A stretch of DNA of 64,000 nucleotides from Bernardetia sp963719525 (lineage in GTDB: Bacteria; Bacteroidota; Bacteroidia; Cytophagales; Bernardetiaceae), in the NCBI GenBank assembly GCA_963719525.1, contig CAVRCG010000004.1, positions 1,674,001 to 1,738,000 of the forward strand, in the 5' to 3' direction. Shown here piece after piece: positions 1-8,107 of this stretch (the stretch's first letter is position 1; every line of letters begins with the position of its first letter). The notes beneath the pieces were generated by a model. It ran no database searches. It had not been told where the DNA came from and saw only the letters and a program-made list of their open reading frames with translations. A program made the position numbers and the translations under genes.

Positions 1-579
1 ACTTTTGCCAACAAAATAGAAATATCACGATTTGGTTCGTCTAATTTTTTGAGTGGAGGATATTTGTATTTAGAATATAGAAGGTTTACGGACAGAAAAA
101 TCGTTTTCGAACCCTTTGCACAAGTTCATTGGGCAGAAGCGAGAGGAATGGAACGAAAATATGCAACTGGAATTAATCTTCGCTATCAAATTCTAGTAAA
201 CAATAAAATAGGAGTTTATGCAGGTGCAGGACCTTTCTATGAGTTTGAGAGGTGGAATTATCAAGGTGTTTCGGAAAATATAATTTTACCTATTGATACA
301 ACTCCAATTACAAACGAACTTTTGAAAATGGGAAGTTATTTGAGTTGCAAAATAGATGTTACAGACAAACTTTTCCTTGATTTTAGTGCTTATCATCAGT
401 CTAGATTCGACCAAATTTTTATTACTCCAAGATTAACTACAAGTAGTTTGATGAGAATTGATTTGACAAAATATTTGGGTTTCAATGTAATGCACCAATT
501 TATCTACGACTACAGCCCTGTAGTTCCGATACGCAAAGATTTTCATAGAGTAATAATAGGTTTTTCAATAAACTTATAA
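1..579 (+). CDS. Outer-membrane beta-barrel protein, DUF481-like (5' end missing)
   Basis: The frame is open from the first base of the window, so the start lies outside; the first possible start inside (TTG at 49) is not a reason to call the gene short. 192 codons are visible. They alternate short polar and hydrophobic/aromatic stretches typical of barrel strands (YAGAGPFYEFERW, YHQSRFDQIF) and end in FSINL, the terminal-strand pattern of outer-membrane proteins. The fold looks like DUF481/salt-induced outer membrane proteins; that assignment is inferred from pattern only. Substrate and role are unknown. Confidence 0.5.
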   Translation, partial: TFANKIEISRFGSSNFLSGGYLYLEYRRFTDRKIVFEPFAQVHWAEARGMERKYATGINLRYQILVNNKIGVYAGAGPFYEFERWNYQGVSENIILPIDTTPITNELLKMGSYLSCKIDVTDKLFLDFSAYHQSRFDQIFITPRLTTSSLMRIDLTKYLGFNVMHQFIYDYSPVVPIRKDFHRVIIGFSINL

Positions 580-968
580 GGTATTTTTTTGATAAAGAAC
601 TTTTGATACAATAAAGATATAAAACGATAAAAAAATATAAAAGTGAATAAAACAGTTTTTGATAACCAATTATTATTCAAGTCATTGTTCAAGTAAATCC
701 ATAATAAAACAAATAATTAAGTCAATCAAAGTAGTATCTTTCCAAACCTATTTTCTTTTTTTGAGTTAGTAATAAAAAGCAAACCTTCTTTATAATATAA
801 TTTGTATAGAAAATTTTTAGTTTGCTTAATTGGTTCTGACATTAGTTCTGACATCAACAATAAATCTTGCTTTAGTAAACTGAACAGTTACATTATTTGT
901 AACCCTTTGATTTATTAAGTTTTGAAATCTACATTTTTTTATCTCTATTTTTTATACCTACTTTATAC
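580..968. other. AT-rich intergenic region, nothing recognised
   Basis: About 390 bases between two plus-strand genes. I see no convincing ORF, RNA or hairpin of note. The sequence just before 969 must carry the leader of the next gene. Confidence 0.5.
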
Positions 969-1433
969 ATGTCAAATACTACTGCAGAAAACCCTTCAAA
1001 TTCCAATGATATTGAAGTGATAGCTACTACTGATTATTACATTATTTCTTATTCCTATTCAAAAAATCGCTTTTATCTTACTATCAGAAACTATTGGAAA
1101 AGTATTGATTTAGTTCCTAATTATATAACAGACTGGAAAAAGGCTATTCTTTTAGCAGTTCCTAATTTTACACTACTGGCAGATGCTAGAGATGCACAAA
1201 CGCATCCTCCTTCTGTAATGAGTCTTCATAATGAAGCACAACAAATAATTGTAGATGCTGGTTTGATGCAGGTAGCAGAAGTACTTCCAGAAAGTGATTT
1301 TTTGAAGTTTCAATCCGAACTTTTGAGTGAAAGTAGTCGTATGCCTTGTTCAAAATTTGACGATATAGAGTTGGCTGAAAAATGGCTTGAAGACTTACGA
1401 AAATCTATGTCTAGACAACAAAATAGAGATTAA
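969..1433 (+). CDS. STAS/SpoIIAA-like protein
   Basis: 154 residues, no signal peptide or membrane segment. The middle and C-terminal part has the pattern of the STAS/SEC14-like (SpoIIAA-like) family of Bacteroidota: LLADARD, then a helix with LHNEAQQII, AGLMQVAEVLP, and FDDIELAEKWLEDL near the end. Such proteins are thought to be small cytosolic regulators; no partner kinase or phosphatase lies nearby. It stands alone, convergent with the zinc-finger gene at 1481. Function unproven. Confidence 0.45.
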   Translation: MSNTTAENPSNSNDIEVIATTDYYIISYSYSKNRFYLTIRNYWKSIDLVPNYITDWKKAILLAVPNFTLLADARDAQTHPPSVMSLHNEAQQIIVDAGLMQVAEVLPESDFLKFQSELLSESSRMPCSKFDDIELAEKWLEDLRKSMSRQQNRD

Positions 1434-1480
1434 TTTATTACCAAATACTCGTTTGTGTTGGTATAGTTTTCAAAAATAGA

Positions 1481-2335
1481 TTAGTTTTCAGAATTAAGAG
1501 CTGAAAGATGCTCAACTAAAAAAAGATTTCCTGCATAATTTTTCACTACACTTCTCAAAAGTCCTTGTTCTCTGGTGTCTTCTGCCTGAAAATGAATTTC
1601 TACAAACTGTGCAGCCCAAGCAAGCGCAATGTAGAAAGGTTTTGTACGCTCATAATTTCGGACAGGAAGTGCTTTTATAATTTTTCTTCTATCCTTTAGT
1701 TTCACGACTAATTTGTGCGTATTTTCTTTTTTGTTGGAAGCAATAGTTTCGATTTGATTGTAATAATAAAACTTTTCGTTTACTATAATTCCTGTTTCTA
1801 AGATTTTTAATACGCTATATTCTTTTGTCTTTTTGTTTGGTTTCCTATCTTCTATTACTACTCTAGCCATTTTTCCAACCATATTTCCAAAAAACAAAAT
1901 TACGAGAGAGAGAAATGCAAGAACAATTGTAGTATCACTATTTTTATCCCTTTCTGGAACAGTATACCACATCAACGCAACCAGACCAAAAGAAAACAAA
2001 ATAGAATAAAATTGTGGTTTCAATTTCGAAATTGAATTGGAAATTCGGCTTATTTCATACCAAAACTCATTTTTTACTTCATAAATTAATTTGTCATTCG
2101 ATTTATCTCCTTTTCGAATAATAAGTTGTGGAACAGGCGAAGGAACAAAATCAAGCGTTTCAGATTGCTGACAGTGTTCGTTTTTCATATATTCCCAACT
2201 ATCTTTCAAGAAAACAGACTGACAAGCAGAACAAAAAACAATCTCATCGTTTGCTTTTATGGTGTCGCCAGTAACTCCGTCTTGTCTTCCAATAATATGA
2301 AAATGATTTTCTATATTTAGTTTATGGCTATTCAT
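1481..2335 (-). CDS. Zinc-finger (RING-like) / two-TM / PH-like protein, copy 1
   Basis: 284 residues. Residues 17-60 form a compact domain, GRQDGVTGDTI then DEIVFCSACQSVFLKDSWEY and a HC pair: one CxxC and one HC, spaced like half of a RING/treble clef (compare the C-x2-C ... W ... C of prokaryotic RING-like domains). Two membrane helices follow at about 105-122 and 134-155. The C-terminal part (about 180-260) starts ILETGIIV and reads like a bacterial PH-type domain. It is a tandem paralogue of the gene at 2353, with two more copies at 22362 and 33907. Family not recognised by name; membrane anchoring with a cytosolic zinc finger is inferred. Confidence 0.6.
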   Translation of the reverse strand: MNSHKLNIENHFHIIGRQDGVTGDTIKANDEIVFCSACQSVFLKDSWEYMKNEHCQQSETLDFVPSPVPQLIIRKGDKSNDKLIYEVKNEFWYEISRISNSISKLKPQFYSILFSFGLVALMWYTVPERDKNSDTTIVLAFLSLVILFFGNMVGKMARVVIEDRKPNKKTKEYSVLKILETGIIVNEKFYYYNQIETIASNKKENTHKLVVKLKDRRKIIKALPVRNYERTKPFYIALAWAAQFVEIHFQAEDTREQGLLRSVVKNYAGNLFLVEHLSALNSEN

Positions 2336-2352
2336 TTTTTATTCAAATCAAA

Positions 2353-3186
2353 TTAATTATAAGCATCTAAAACATACCCATCTTCTAAAACTGAGAATTT
2401 GGCTACATAATTTCGTTCGATACTTTTTGCAAATCCATGTTCTTTTTTGTTCTCTAAATAAACAGTAGTGGAAACAAATTGAGCAATCCAAACTAATCCA
2501 TAAAGAAAGTCTTTTGTTTTTTGATATTTATCTTTTGGAAAAGAATGAGTTACTATTTCTCCGTTTTTGAGATGGATAGTTAGTCTATTCTCTTTTTTAG
2601 TTTTTGAGTAATGTATATCCTGCATCTCATAAAAAGAGTAGGTTTTGTCTCGTTTTAATTCTATCCCATTTTCTAAAATGCGTAATGTTTTTTTGTCTAT
2701 TCCTGTTATTTTCATGAAAAGCTTATTTCTAAAAATAGAAGCAAGAATAAGTATAGAACCATAACCACCTAGAATATAAAGGATTAGATATACTGTAAAG
2801 GTAATAAAAGGATGAAATTGTGGAAGAAATTGGTTTGTATAAATTAAAAAATAAACCCAACCAATAGTAATAGCCATAAGAGAAACAAAAGCAAAAAAAC
2901 TTCCTATTCTACTTCTAAATTTACTAAACGTTTTAAAAATTAATTTTGCTTCCTTCTTTTTTGCTATTAGTTTTGGAACAGGCGAAGGAACAAAATTAAG
3001 CGTTTCAGATTGATTGCAATGATTACCATTCATATATTCCCAGCTATCTTTCAAAAAAACAGACTGACAAGCAGCGCAAAATACAATTTCATTATTCGCA
3101 TTTATCGTATCACCAGTAACTCCGTCTTGCCTTCCGATAATATGAGAATGATTTTCTATATTTAATGTATGAACCGAATACGACAT
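2353..3186 (-). CDS. Zinc-finger (RING-like) / two-TM / PH-like protein, copy 2
   Basis: 277 residues, almost identical to copy 1 over the first 70 residues (RQDGVTGDTI, EIVFCAACQSVFLKDSWEY, then HC and VPSPVP) but diverged afterwards. Membrane helices lie at about 92-113 and 124-150; the PH-like tail starts ILENGIEL. It sits 17 bp upstream of copy 1 on the same strand, so the two are probably one transcript. Its start is close to the divergent start of the peroxidase gene at 3202, so both promoters share or overlap this short region. Strong conservation of the finger and drift of the rest point to a fixed binding role for the finger. Confidence 0.6.
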   Translation of the reverse strand: MSYSVHTLNIENHSHIIGRQDGVTGDTINANNEIVFCAACQSVFLKDSWEYMNGNHCNQSETLNFVPSPVPKLIAKKKEAKLIFKTFSKFRSRIGSFFAFVSLMAITIGWVYFLIYTNQFLPQFHPFITFTVYLILYILGGYGSILILASIFRNKLFMKITGIDKKTLRILENGIELKRDKTYSFYEMQDIHYSKTKKENRLTIHLKNGEIVTHSFPKDKYQKTKDFLYGLVWIAQFVSTTVYLENKKEHGFAKSIERNYVAKFSVLEDGYVLDAYN

Positions 3187-3201
3187 ATTTTCTCTTTACT
3201 A

Positions 3202-4254
3202 ATGGTTAAAAATTACCTAAATTGTTTTTTCCATAACATAAAGGTTGCCAACTCTATACTACGGAAAAGCACAAGTACATTATTTCTATTTCTGCTTGTC
3301 GTTTCTTGTAAGAACGAAACTACCAATTCTATAGTAGAAAACGAAAAATACGAAATTATTTTACCTTCTTATATGCCCTCTCCTCCAGAAGCACCGTTGC
3401 ATAATCCAACTACGAAAGAAGGTGTAATTTTGGGTAAAGTTCTTTTCTTTAACACAAAATTATCTAAAAACAATACTATTTCTTGTGCCACGTGTCATAA
3501 TCCAAATTTATATTTTACAGATAATTTAGAAAAAAGTAATTTAGGAATTACTCAAAAAAAACTTGCTCGTAATACACCAACACTAATAAATGTAGCCTAT
3601 GCAGAAAATGGACTTTTTTTAGATGGAGGAATAACAAATCTTGAGTCACTTCCTGCTGCACCTCTCAAACACCCAGACGAGATGGCAATGGATTTGAAAA
3701 GATTACCGATTTTGCTACAAAAAAATAAACGTTATTCTGTTTTATTTAATAATGCTTTTGGAAACGATACCATTACAAATGCCTTAATTTTTAGAGCCTT
3801 AGCTCAGTATCAACGAACAATTATTTCGCCTTCTCCAATTTCAAATTCTGATTTTATTTTCACTACAAAATGGGATAGTGTTCAACAAAATAAAGCTAAT
3901 TTTTCAGATTTAGAATTGAAAGGACAATTACTTTTTAATAAACATTGTAATTCTTGTCATACTGCGCCTTTATTTTCTGATTATGAATTTCATTATTTCC
4001 ATTTAGATAATTTAGTAGATACTATAACAAATCCTATAAACCGAAATTTGAATAAAGTTGAATTAGGACGACAACGCATTACAGAAAATCTAGCCGATTA
4101 TTTAAAATTCAAGACACCAACTTTAAGGCATATTTCCAAAACATTTCCTTACCTGCACGATGGAAGTATTGGTAATTTGAATTATTTTATTGAAGGAAAT
4201 GATTTATCTAATGAAGAAAAAATTGCTTTATTGGCTTTTTTGGAATGTTTGTAA
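3202..4254 (+). CDS. Di-haem cytochrome c peroxidase / MauG-type lipoprotein
   Basis: 350 residues from ATG 3202. An upstream in-frame ATG at 3169 would overlap the divergent gene and put extra residues before the signal sequence, so 3202 is preferred. The signal peptide ends in the lipobox LVVSC, predicting an outer-membrane-anchored lipoprotein. Two c-type haem motifs, CATCH (residue 95) and CNSCH (residue 249), with LGKVLFFNTKLS and FTDN between, are characteristic of bacterial di-haem peroxidases, which reduce H2O2 or act as MauG-like oxidases in the periplasm. The length fits the family. The physiological electron donor cannot be told. Confidence 0.85.
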   Translation: MVKNYLNCFFHNIKVANSILRKSTSTLFLFLLVVSCKNETTNSIVENEKYEIILPSYMPSPPEAPLHNPTTKEGVILGKVLFFNTKLSKNNTISCATCHNPNLYFTDNLEKSNLGITQKKLARNTPTLINVAYAENGLFLDGGITNLESLPAAPLKHPDEMAMDLKRLPILLQKNKRYSVLFNNAFGNDTITNALIFRALAQYQRTIISPSPISNSDFIFTTKWDSVQQNKANFSDLELKGQLLFNKHCNSCHTAPLFSDYEFHYFHLDNLVDTITNPINRNLNKVELGRQRITENLADYLKFKTPTLRHISKTFPYLHDGSIGNLNYFIEGNDLSNEEKIALLAFLECL

Positions 4255-4278
4255 TGTTTTTTACTCTGAAAATACAAT

Positions 4279-4302
4279 CTCACTCTAAAGAGTGAGCTAC
4301 AT
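4279..4302 (-). repeat. GTAG-foot hairpin repeat
   Basis: On the minus strand ATGTAGC is followed by a perfect 8-bp inverted repeat (CTCACTCT/AGAGTGAG with a 2-base loop). It overlaps the 3' end of the Rof-like gene at 4297. Near-identical copies lie at 7024 and 23338; others share the foot but carry different stems. Confidence 0.75.
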
Positions 4303-4584
4303 TTTGAGAATGCACAATTCGCCATTTTTGGGAACTTCTATTCCATCAATATTTATCAATCTATCCAAACGAATTTTAATTTTTTCTTTACTCAATTCTA
4401 TTTCAAAAACCATAAATTCCTCTCCATTTTTAGTTTCTAAATCTTTGACTATTATGTTTCGATTGATTTTTTTGCTGTAATTTTCATCTAAATAATTGAT
4501 TTCTACCAGTTTTTGTGTAGTTGCGAAGGCTTCCAAATTATCGTAAAAACTACAATCGATAGAAATATATTTGTCGCTTTTCAT
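4297..4584 (-). CDS. Rho-binding antiterminator (Rof/YaeO-like)
   Basis: 95 residues from ATG 4584; a TTG three codons upstream is possible but less likely. The pattern ISIDCSFYDNLEAFAT near the N-terminus, a variable middle, and KIRLDRLINIDG near the end match the Rof/YaeO family, small Sm-like barrel proteins that bind Rho and block transcription termination. There is no operon partner: the gene stands between the peroxidase (convergent) and mutL (divergent). The assignment rests on the motif order. Confidence 0.7.
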   Translation of the reverse strand: MKSDKYISIDCSFYDNLEAFATTQKLVEINYLDENYSKKINRNIIVKDLETKNGEEFMVFEIELSKEKIKIRLDRLINIDGIEVPKNGELCILKM

Positions 4585-4790
4585 ACTTGTCAAAATGTAA
4601 ATAAGATAAATTTTGATTTTTCTTTAAAACGAAATACTATAATTATTAGTTGTTCGATTATACAATTTGTTTGCTCGTTCAAATTTGCCGAACTTTGAAT
4701 AAGTGATAATTTTATTAATTAACCCTTTTGAAACCACAAATTACTTACTATTTACACTCGTAATTTTTAATTTCTAATTCGTAATTATTT

Positions 4791-6914
4791 ATGTTAGACA
4801 TTATCCGTTTACTTCCCGAATCACTTGCCAATCAAATTGCTGCTGGAGAAGTCGTTCAAAGACCTGCTTCTGTGGTAAAAGAAATGTTAGAAAATTCTGT
4901 TGATGCAGAAGCAACTACCATCGAACTCGTTTTGCAAGATGCAGGAAAAATACTCACTCAAGTAGTCGATAATGGAAAAGGAATGTCTGAAACCGATGCT
5001 AGAATGTGTTTTGAAAGACATGCCACTTCAAAAATTCTTACACCAGATGATTTGTACAATATAAGGACGTTTGGTTTTAGAGGAGAAGCAATGGCTTCGA
5101 TTGCAGCCGTTTCACAGGTAGAACTTCGTACACGACAAGAAGACCAAGAAGTAGGAACGCTGATTTATATTGAAGGCTCAGAAGTCAAAAAGCACGAACC
5201 CACAGCGACACAAAAAGGAACTTCTTTAGCCGTCAAGAATCTGTTTTTTAATACACCTGCACGACGAAAGTTTTTGAAATCTAATTCGGTGGAGCTTCGT
5301 CATATTACACATGAGTTTGAGCGTGTGGCACTTGCAAATCCTCATATAAACTTTACGATGCATCATAATAATCAAGAAGTTTATAATTTAAAAGAAGGAA
5401 AATTAGCAAAGCGAATTGTTTCGATGTTTGGAAAAAGTTATCAATCTAATCTCCTTACATGTCAAGAAGATGTCGAAACAATTCAACTTATTGGTTATGT
5501 AGGCAAACCACAAGCAGCCAAAAAAACGAAGGGAAATCAATATTTTTTTGTGAATAATCGCTTTATAAAAAGTGGATATTTACATCACGCAGTAATGACA
5601 GCTTACGAAGGATTGCTCCCAAAAGATGCACATCCGTTTTACGTTTTGTTTATAGACATTGACCCAAAAAGAATTGATATAAATGTACATCCAACCAAAA
5701 CGGAAATAAAATTTGATGACGAAAGAACGGTTTATGTAGTCGTTCAATCAGCAGTAAAACAGGCTTTAGGAGTTCATCAGGTAGTTTCTCCTTTAGATTT
5801 CGATACCGATGCAAATTTTTTGAACCCTGCAAATTATGCTAAAAATCAGAACGATAATTTTGTTGTTAGTCAAAATGATGAGGATAATGCAGAAGAACCA
5901 CGAACATTTATTTCAGACTTTTCAAGGTATGATAAAAGTGAAAATAATGAAAATGAAGATTTTATTGGTAAATACGATAAAGAAGAAAATAAAGGAAAGT
6001 ACGGAAATTACATCAATGAGCCATTCAATAGAAACAAAGAATTAAAAAATCGTGAACGTCCAGAACCAACAGAAAGAGAAAAAAATAATCAAAAAAATTG
6101 GGAACGGATTTATCTGAATGATGAAGATAGAGGGACGAGTGGGGAGAAGTCAAAGAGGCGAGAGAATTGGGACGAGGGACGAGTAAATACAGATTACAAC
6201 TCGTCCCACGCCCCTCATCTCACGCCCCACACTCCACGCCCCCAAACATTCCGAAGTTCTGCAAATAATCTTTCAAAATCAGAATTAGAAGCTGAAATAA
6301 AATCATCTAAATCAAGAATAGAAAACACAGATAAACGTCATGTTTTTTGGGTGGCTGGTCGTTTTGTGGCAAGTCCGACAAAGTCAGGAATGATTTTGAT
6401 TGATGCTTCGGCTGCACACGAGCGTATTTTGTACGAGCGTTACGAGCAAAGAATTTCGAAGAATACAGCGAATACAGCAACTTCTCAACAAATTCTTTTT
6501 CCTCCTACTCTTACCTTTTCAATTGTAGATTATGAGCTTTTGAAGGAAGTTTTGACAGAGCTTAGAAACTTAGGTTTTTCGATAGAGATTAATGAAGAAT
6601 TGGAAGCAAAACAGCAAGTTCGTTTAATCGGTCTTCCTGCTGATTTACTCAAAGAAAAAGGAGAATCTATTTTAGAAGCACTTTTAGAGCAGTTTAAGTA
6701 CAACCAGACGACAATCAAAATTCCGAAACGAGAAAATATTTTGCGTGCCTTTGCCAAACGTGCCTCTATGCAAGCCAAAACTTTTTTCTCAACCGAAGAA
6801 ATGCAAAGTTTGATAGATGAACTTTTTGCCTGTCAGCAACCCAATTATACTCCTGATGGAAAAAAAATATTTATGCTTTTGGATACAGAAATGATTGAGC
6901 AGTTGTTTTTGTGA
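4791..6914 (+). CDS. mutL: DNA mismatch repair protein MutL
   Basis: 707 residues. The N-terminal GHKL ATPase is complete: IAAGEVVQRPASVVKEMLENSVDA, DNGKGM, TSKI, GFRGEAMASI, then GTSLAVKNLFFNTPARRKFL. A long charged linker (about 350-510) is rich in N, E, K and R. The C-terminal dimerisation domain follows from about 515. In endonuclease-type MutL the motif is DQHAxxExxxxE; here it reads DASAAHERILYE, and the late CPHGRP zinc motif reads TPDGKK, so two zinc-ligand positions are lost. The linker holds an in-frame G/C-rich repeat patch, see 6129. Monocistronic as far as can be seen. Confidence 0.95.
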   Translation: MLDIIRLLPESLANQIAAGEVVQRPASVVKEMLENSVDAEATTIELVLQDAGKILTQVVDNGKGMSETDARMCFERHATSKILTPDDLYNIRTFGFRGEAMASIAAVSQVELRTRQEDQEVGTLIYIEGSEVKKHEPTATQKGTSLAVKNLFFNTPARRKFLKSNSVELRHITHEFERVALANPHINFTMHHNNQEVYNLKEGKLAKRIVSMFGKSYQSNLLTCQEDVETIQLIGYVGKPQAAKKTKGNQYFFVNNRFIKSGYLHHAVMTAYEGLLPKDAHPFYVLFIDIDPKRIDINVHPTKTEIKFDDERTVYVVVQSAVKQALGVHQVVSPLDFDTDANFLNPANYAKNQNDNFVVSQNDEDNAEEPRTFISDFSRYDKSENNENEDFIGKYDKEENKGKYGNYINEPFNRNKELKNRERPEPTEREKNNQKNWERIYLNDEDRGTSGEKSKRRENWDEGRVNTDYNSSHAPHLTPHTPRPQTFRSSANNLSKSELEAEIKSSKSRIENTDKRHVFWVAGRFVASPTKSGMILIDASAAHERILYERYEQRISKNTANTATSQQILFPPTLTFSIVDYELLKEVLTELRNLGFSIEINEELEAKQQVRLIGLPADLLKEKGESILEALLEQFKYNQTTIKIPKRENILRAFAKRASMQAKTFFSTEEMQSLIDELFACQQPNYTPDGKKIFMLLDTEMIEQLFL
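6129..6245. repeat. G/C-rich STRR-like patch inside the mutL linker
   Basis: Within the AT-rich linker coding sequence there is a G-rich half (GGGACGAGT, GTGGGGAG, TTGGGACGAGGGACG) followed by a C-rich half (ACTCGTCCCACGCCCC, CACGCCCCACACTCCACGCC). Bases 6176-6184 and 6199-6207 form a perfect 9-bp inverted repeat with a 14-base loop. Composition is unlike the flanks, and the texture is that of short tandemly repeated repetitive sequences known from cyanobacteria. It encodes a translated but probably unstructured stretch. Confidence 0.6.
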
Positions 6915-6917
6915 AAA

Positions 6918-6975
6918 ATGTAGCATACGCTTTAGCGTGTGTATGTATTCTGTGTACCGAATGCTTTAGCTTTCG
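6918..6975 (+). repeat. Two adjacent foot-plus-hairpin repeats after mutL
   Basis: ATGTAGC at 6918 precedes a stem ATACGCT/AGCGTGT; a second unit at 6953 has GTACC followed by CGAATGCT/AGCTTTCG. They lie just 3' of the mutL stop codon. The same foot-and-stem architecture recurs across the window. Confidence 0.65.
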
Positions 6976-7023
6976 TCAGAGAATTTAGCATTTTTATATA
7001 AAAAAATACTATGGTACGGCTAA

Positions 7024-7060
7024 ACTCACTCTAAAGAGTAAGCTACATAATGAGCTACAT
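7024..7060 (-). repeat. GTAG-foot hairpin repeat, doubled foot
   Basis: On the minus strand ATGTAGCTCATT is followed by ATGTAGCT and the stem ACTCT/AGAGT. The same doubled foot occurs at 23338-23376. The element overlaps the stop codon of the VF530-type gene at 7055. Confidence 0.7.
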
Positions 7061-7309
7061 AGTTACTCTCAAATAATATTTTTCCACTTCATCTCTAGCC
7101 CAAGGCGTTTTACGTAAAAAAGTCAAGCTAGATTTTATAGAAGGATTACTCTTAAAGCAGTTGATATTCACTTCTTTAGCCATCTTTTCCCAGCCTTGTT
7201 TTTCTACTAAAGTTTCCAAAATATCGGCTAGTTTTACTCCGTGTAAAGGGTCATTAGATTTATTTGAAGAAGTGTTTTGAGGTTGATTTTCGTTACTTTT
7301 ATTGTCCAT
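7055..7309 (-). CDS. VF530-family DNA-binding protein (DUF2132)
   Basis: 84 residues. The core NDPLHGVKLADILETLV, then GWEKMAKEVNINCF, then SIKSSLTFLRKTPWARDEVEKYYL is the signature of VF530, a small helical protein reported to resemble DNA-binding modules. The first 18 residues are an S/N/Q-rich tail. Role in the cell is unknown. Family call is secure, function is not. Confidence 0.85.
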   Translation of the reverse strand: MDNKSNENQPQNTSSNKSNDPLHGVKLADILETLVEKQGWEKMAKEVNINCFKSNPSIKSSLTFLRKTPWARDEVEKYYLRVTM

Positions 7310-7483
7310 TTCTTTAATTAGTTTTGAAATCGATTTATCATTTTATCTAAAAGTAGAAAATAATAAGTATAATCTTTCAATATGAGTGACATTTTTTGAT
7401 TTCTGTATATAGTCCGTCCTTATGAACTGGTTTTTTGACTGTGAAATAAAAGAAAAACGACTTGAAAAAAAAGGCAAAAAAAA

Positions 7484-7508
7484 GGAAGGCTCTTTTTTGA
7501 GCCTTCTT
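7484..7508 (-). terminator. Rho-independent terminator of the transposase remnant
   Basis: The stem AAGGCTC/GAGCCTT, followed on the minus strand by a T-rich run (7466-7483), sits directly after the stop codon at 7512. It fits a minus-strand terminator left from the insertion sequence. Confidence 0.6.
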
Positions 7509-7511
7509 CAA

Positions 7512-7721
7512 TCATTTTTTGAAGTTCCAAGCAGTAGCTGTTAATAAAGAATTTATTCTAGGAGGTTTTTCGCCATGTAAATAATTCTTTTCCATTCTAA
7601 ACTGACTTTTCAAGTGTCCAATAACTGGCTTTATAGCTGCCTTTCTTCTAAACTTATTTCTTTTCTTTCTCTTCTGATAAATAGTGTCAGTTTTTCTTGG
7701 CTTGTTTGGTGTAAGTATTTT
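7512..7721 (-). pseudogene. IS5-type transposase, C-terminal fragment
   Basis: About 70 codons remain. The reading KRRNKFRRKAAIKPVIGHLK, then FRMEKNYLHG and INSLLTATAWNFKK is the C-terminal part of IS5-family DDE transposases, including the last catalytic-helix region. The open frame runs further upstream to 7952, but beyond about 7721 it no longer resembles a transposase and is antisense to a second fragment. N-terminal two thirds missing; dead. Confidence 0.75.
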
Positions 7722-7734
7722 TAATCCTTTTATT

Positions 7735-8067
7735 TCTATAGAAATTGTTTTTAGGTTTCTCAAACAAAATATGGGTTGGAAAACCTTCCAAGTACGAAAT
7801 TTTAATGCAATAGCTAACTTGTTAGCATTAGCTTTTTTTTTAGTAAGATATTTTAAAGAGTTAGAAGAGGAATTAAGAAACCCTCCTTTAACAAATTTTC
7901 TCTGTAAACTAGCTTTATCAAAAGGACAAACTATTATATTCTTCATTCTCAAAGGGCTTGAAAAGTTGGCTCATCATCAAGAAATTGTAGAATGGATGGA
8001 AAAAGAAAATATTATCCAACAACAAATTGATGAATTTATGAAACAAATCAAAGGAGAAAGTCCGTAG
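7735..8067 (+). pseudogene. IS4-like transposase, C-terminal fragment
   Basis: About 110 codons. IEIVFRFLKQNMGWKTFQVR then FNAIANLLALAFFL is the region around the catalytic glutamate (YREKW-like helix) of IS4-type DDE transposases. A charged tail follows (LEKLAHHQEIVEWMEKENI). The same tail occurs on the minus strand at 51133-51266. It lacks the N-terminal half, which would lie where the oppositely oriented IS5 fragment begins, so both transposases are cut at one junction near 7722-7735. The fragment ends at the stump of the tandem unit at 8075. Confidence 0.7.
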
Positions 8068-8074
8068 TTATCAG

Positions 8075-8092
8075 TATAGTTCGTTTTTTCAT
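8075..8092 (-). pseudogene. First six codons of a third copy of the 320-aa tandem gene
   Basis: The minus strand reads MKKRTI, identical in DNA to the start of the gene at 11821 (shared 19-base run ending in the start codon), and is followed by the same short spacer with CATAGTCTTA that separates the genes at 9953/9970. After six codons the sequence turns into the transposase fragment. This is direct evidence that the tandem array once had at least one more unit. Confidence 0.7.
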
Positions 8093-8107
8093 AGTCTTAC
8101 TTTTTAC

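Noticed and set aside
7684..8067. A complete 127-aa gene on the plus strand
   Set aside because: Its first 17 codons are antisense to the IS5 remnant and the rest is the C-terminal end of a transposase.
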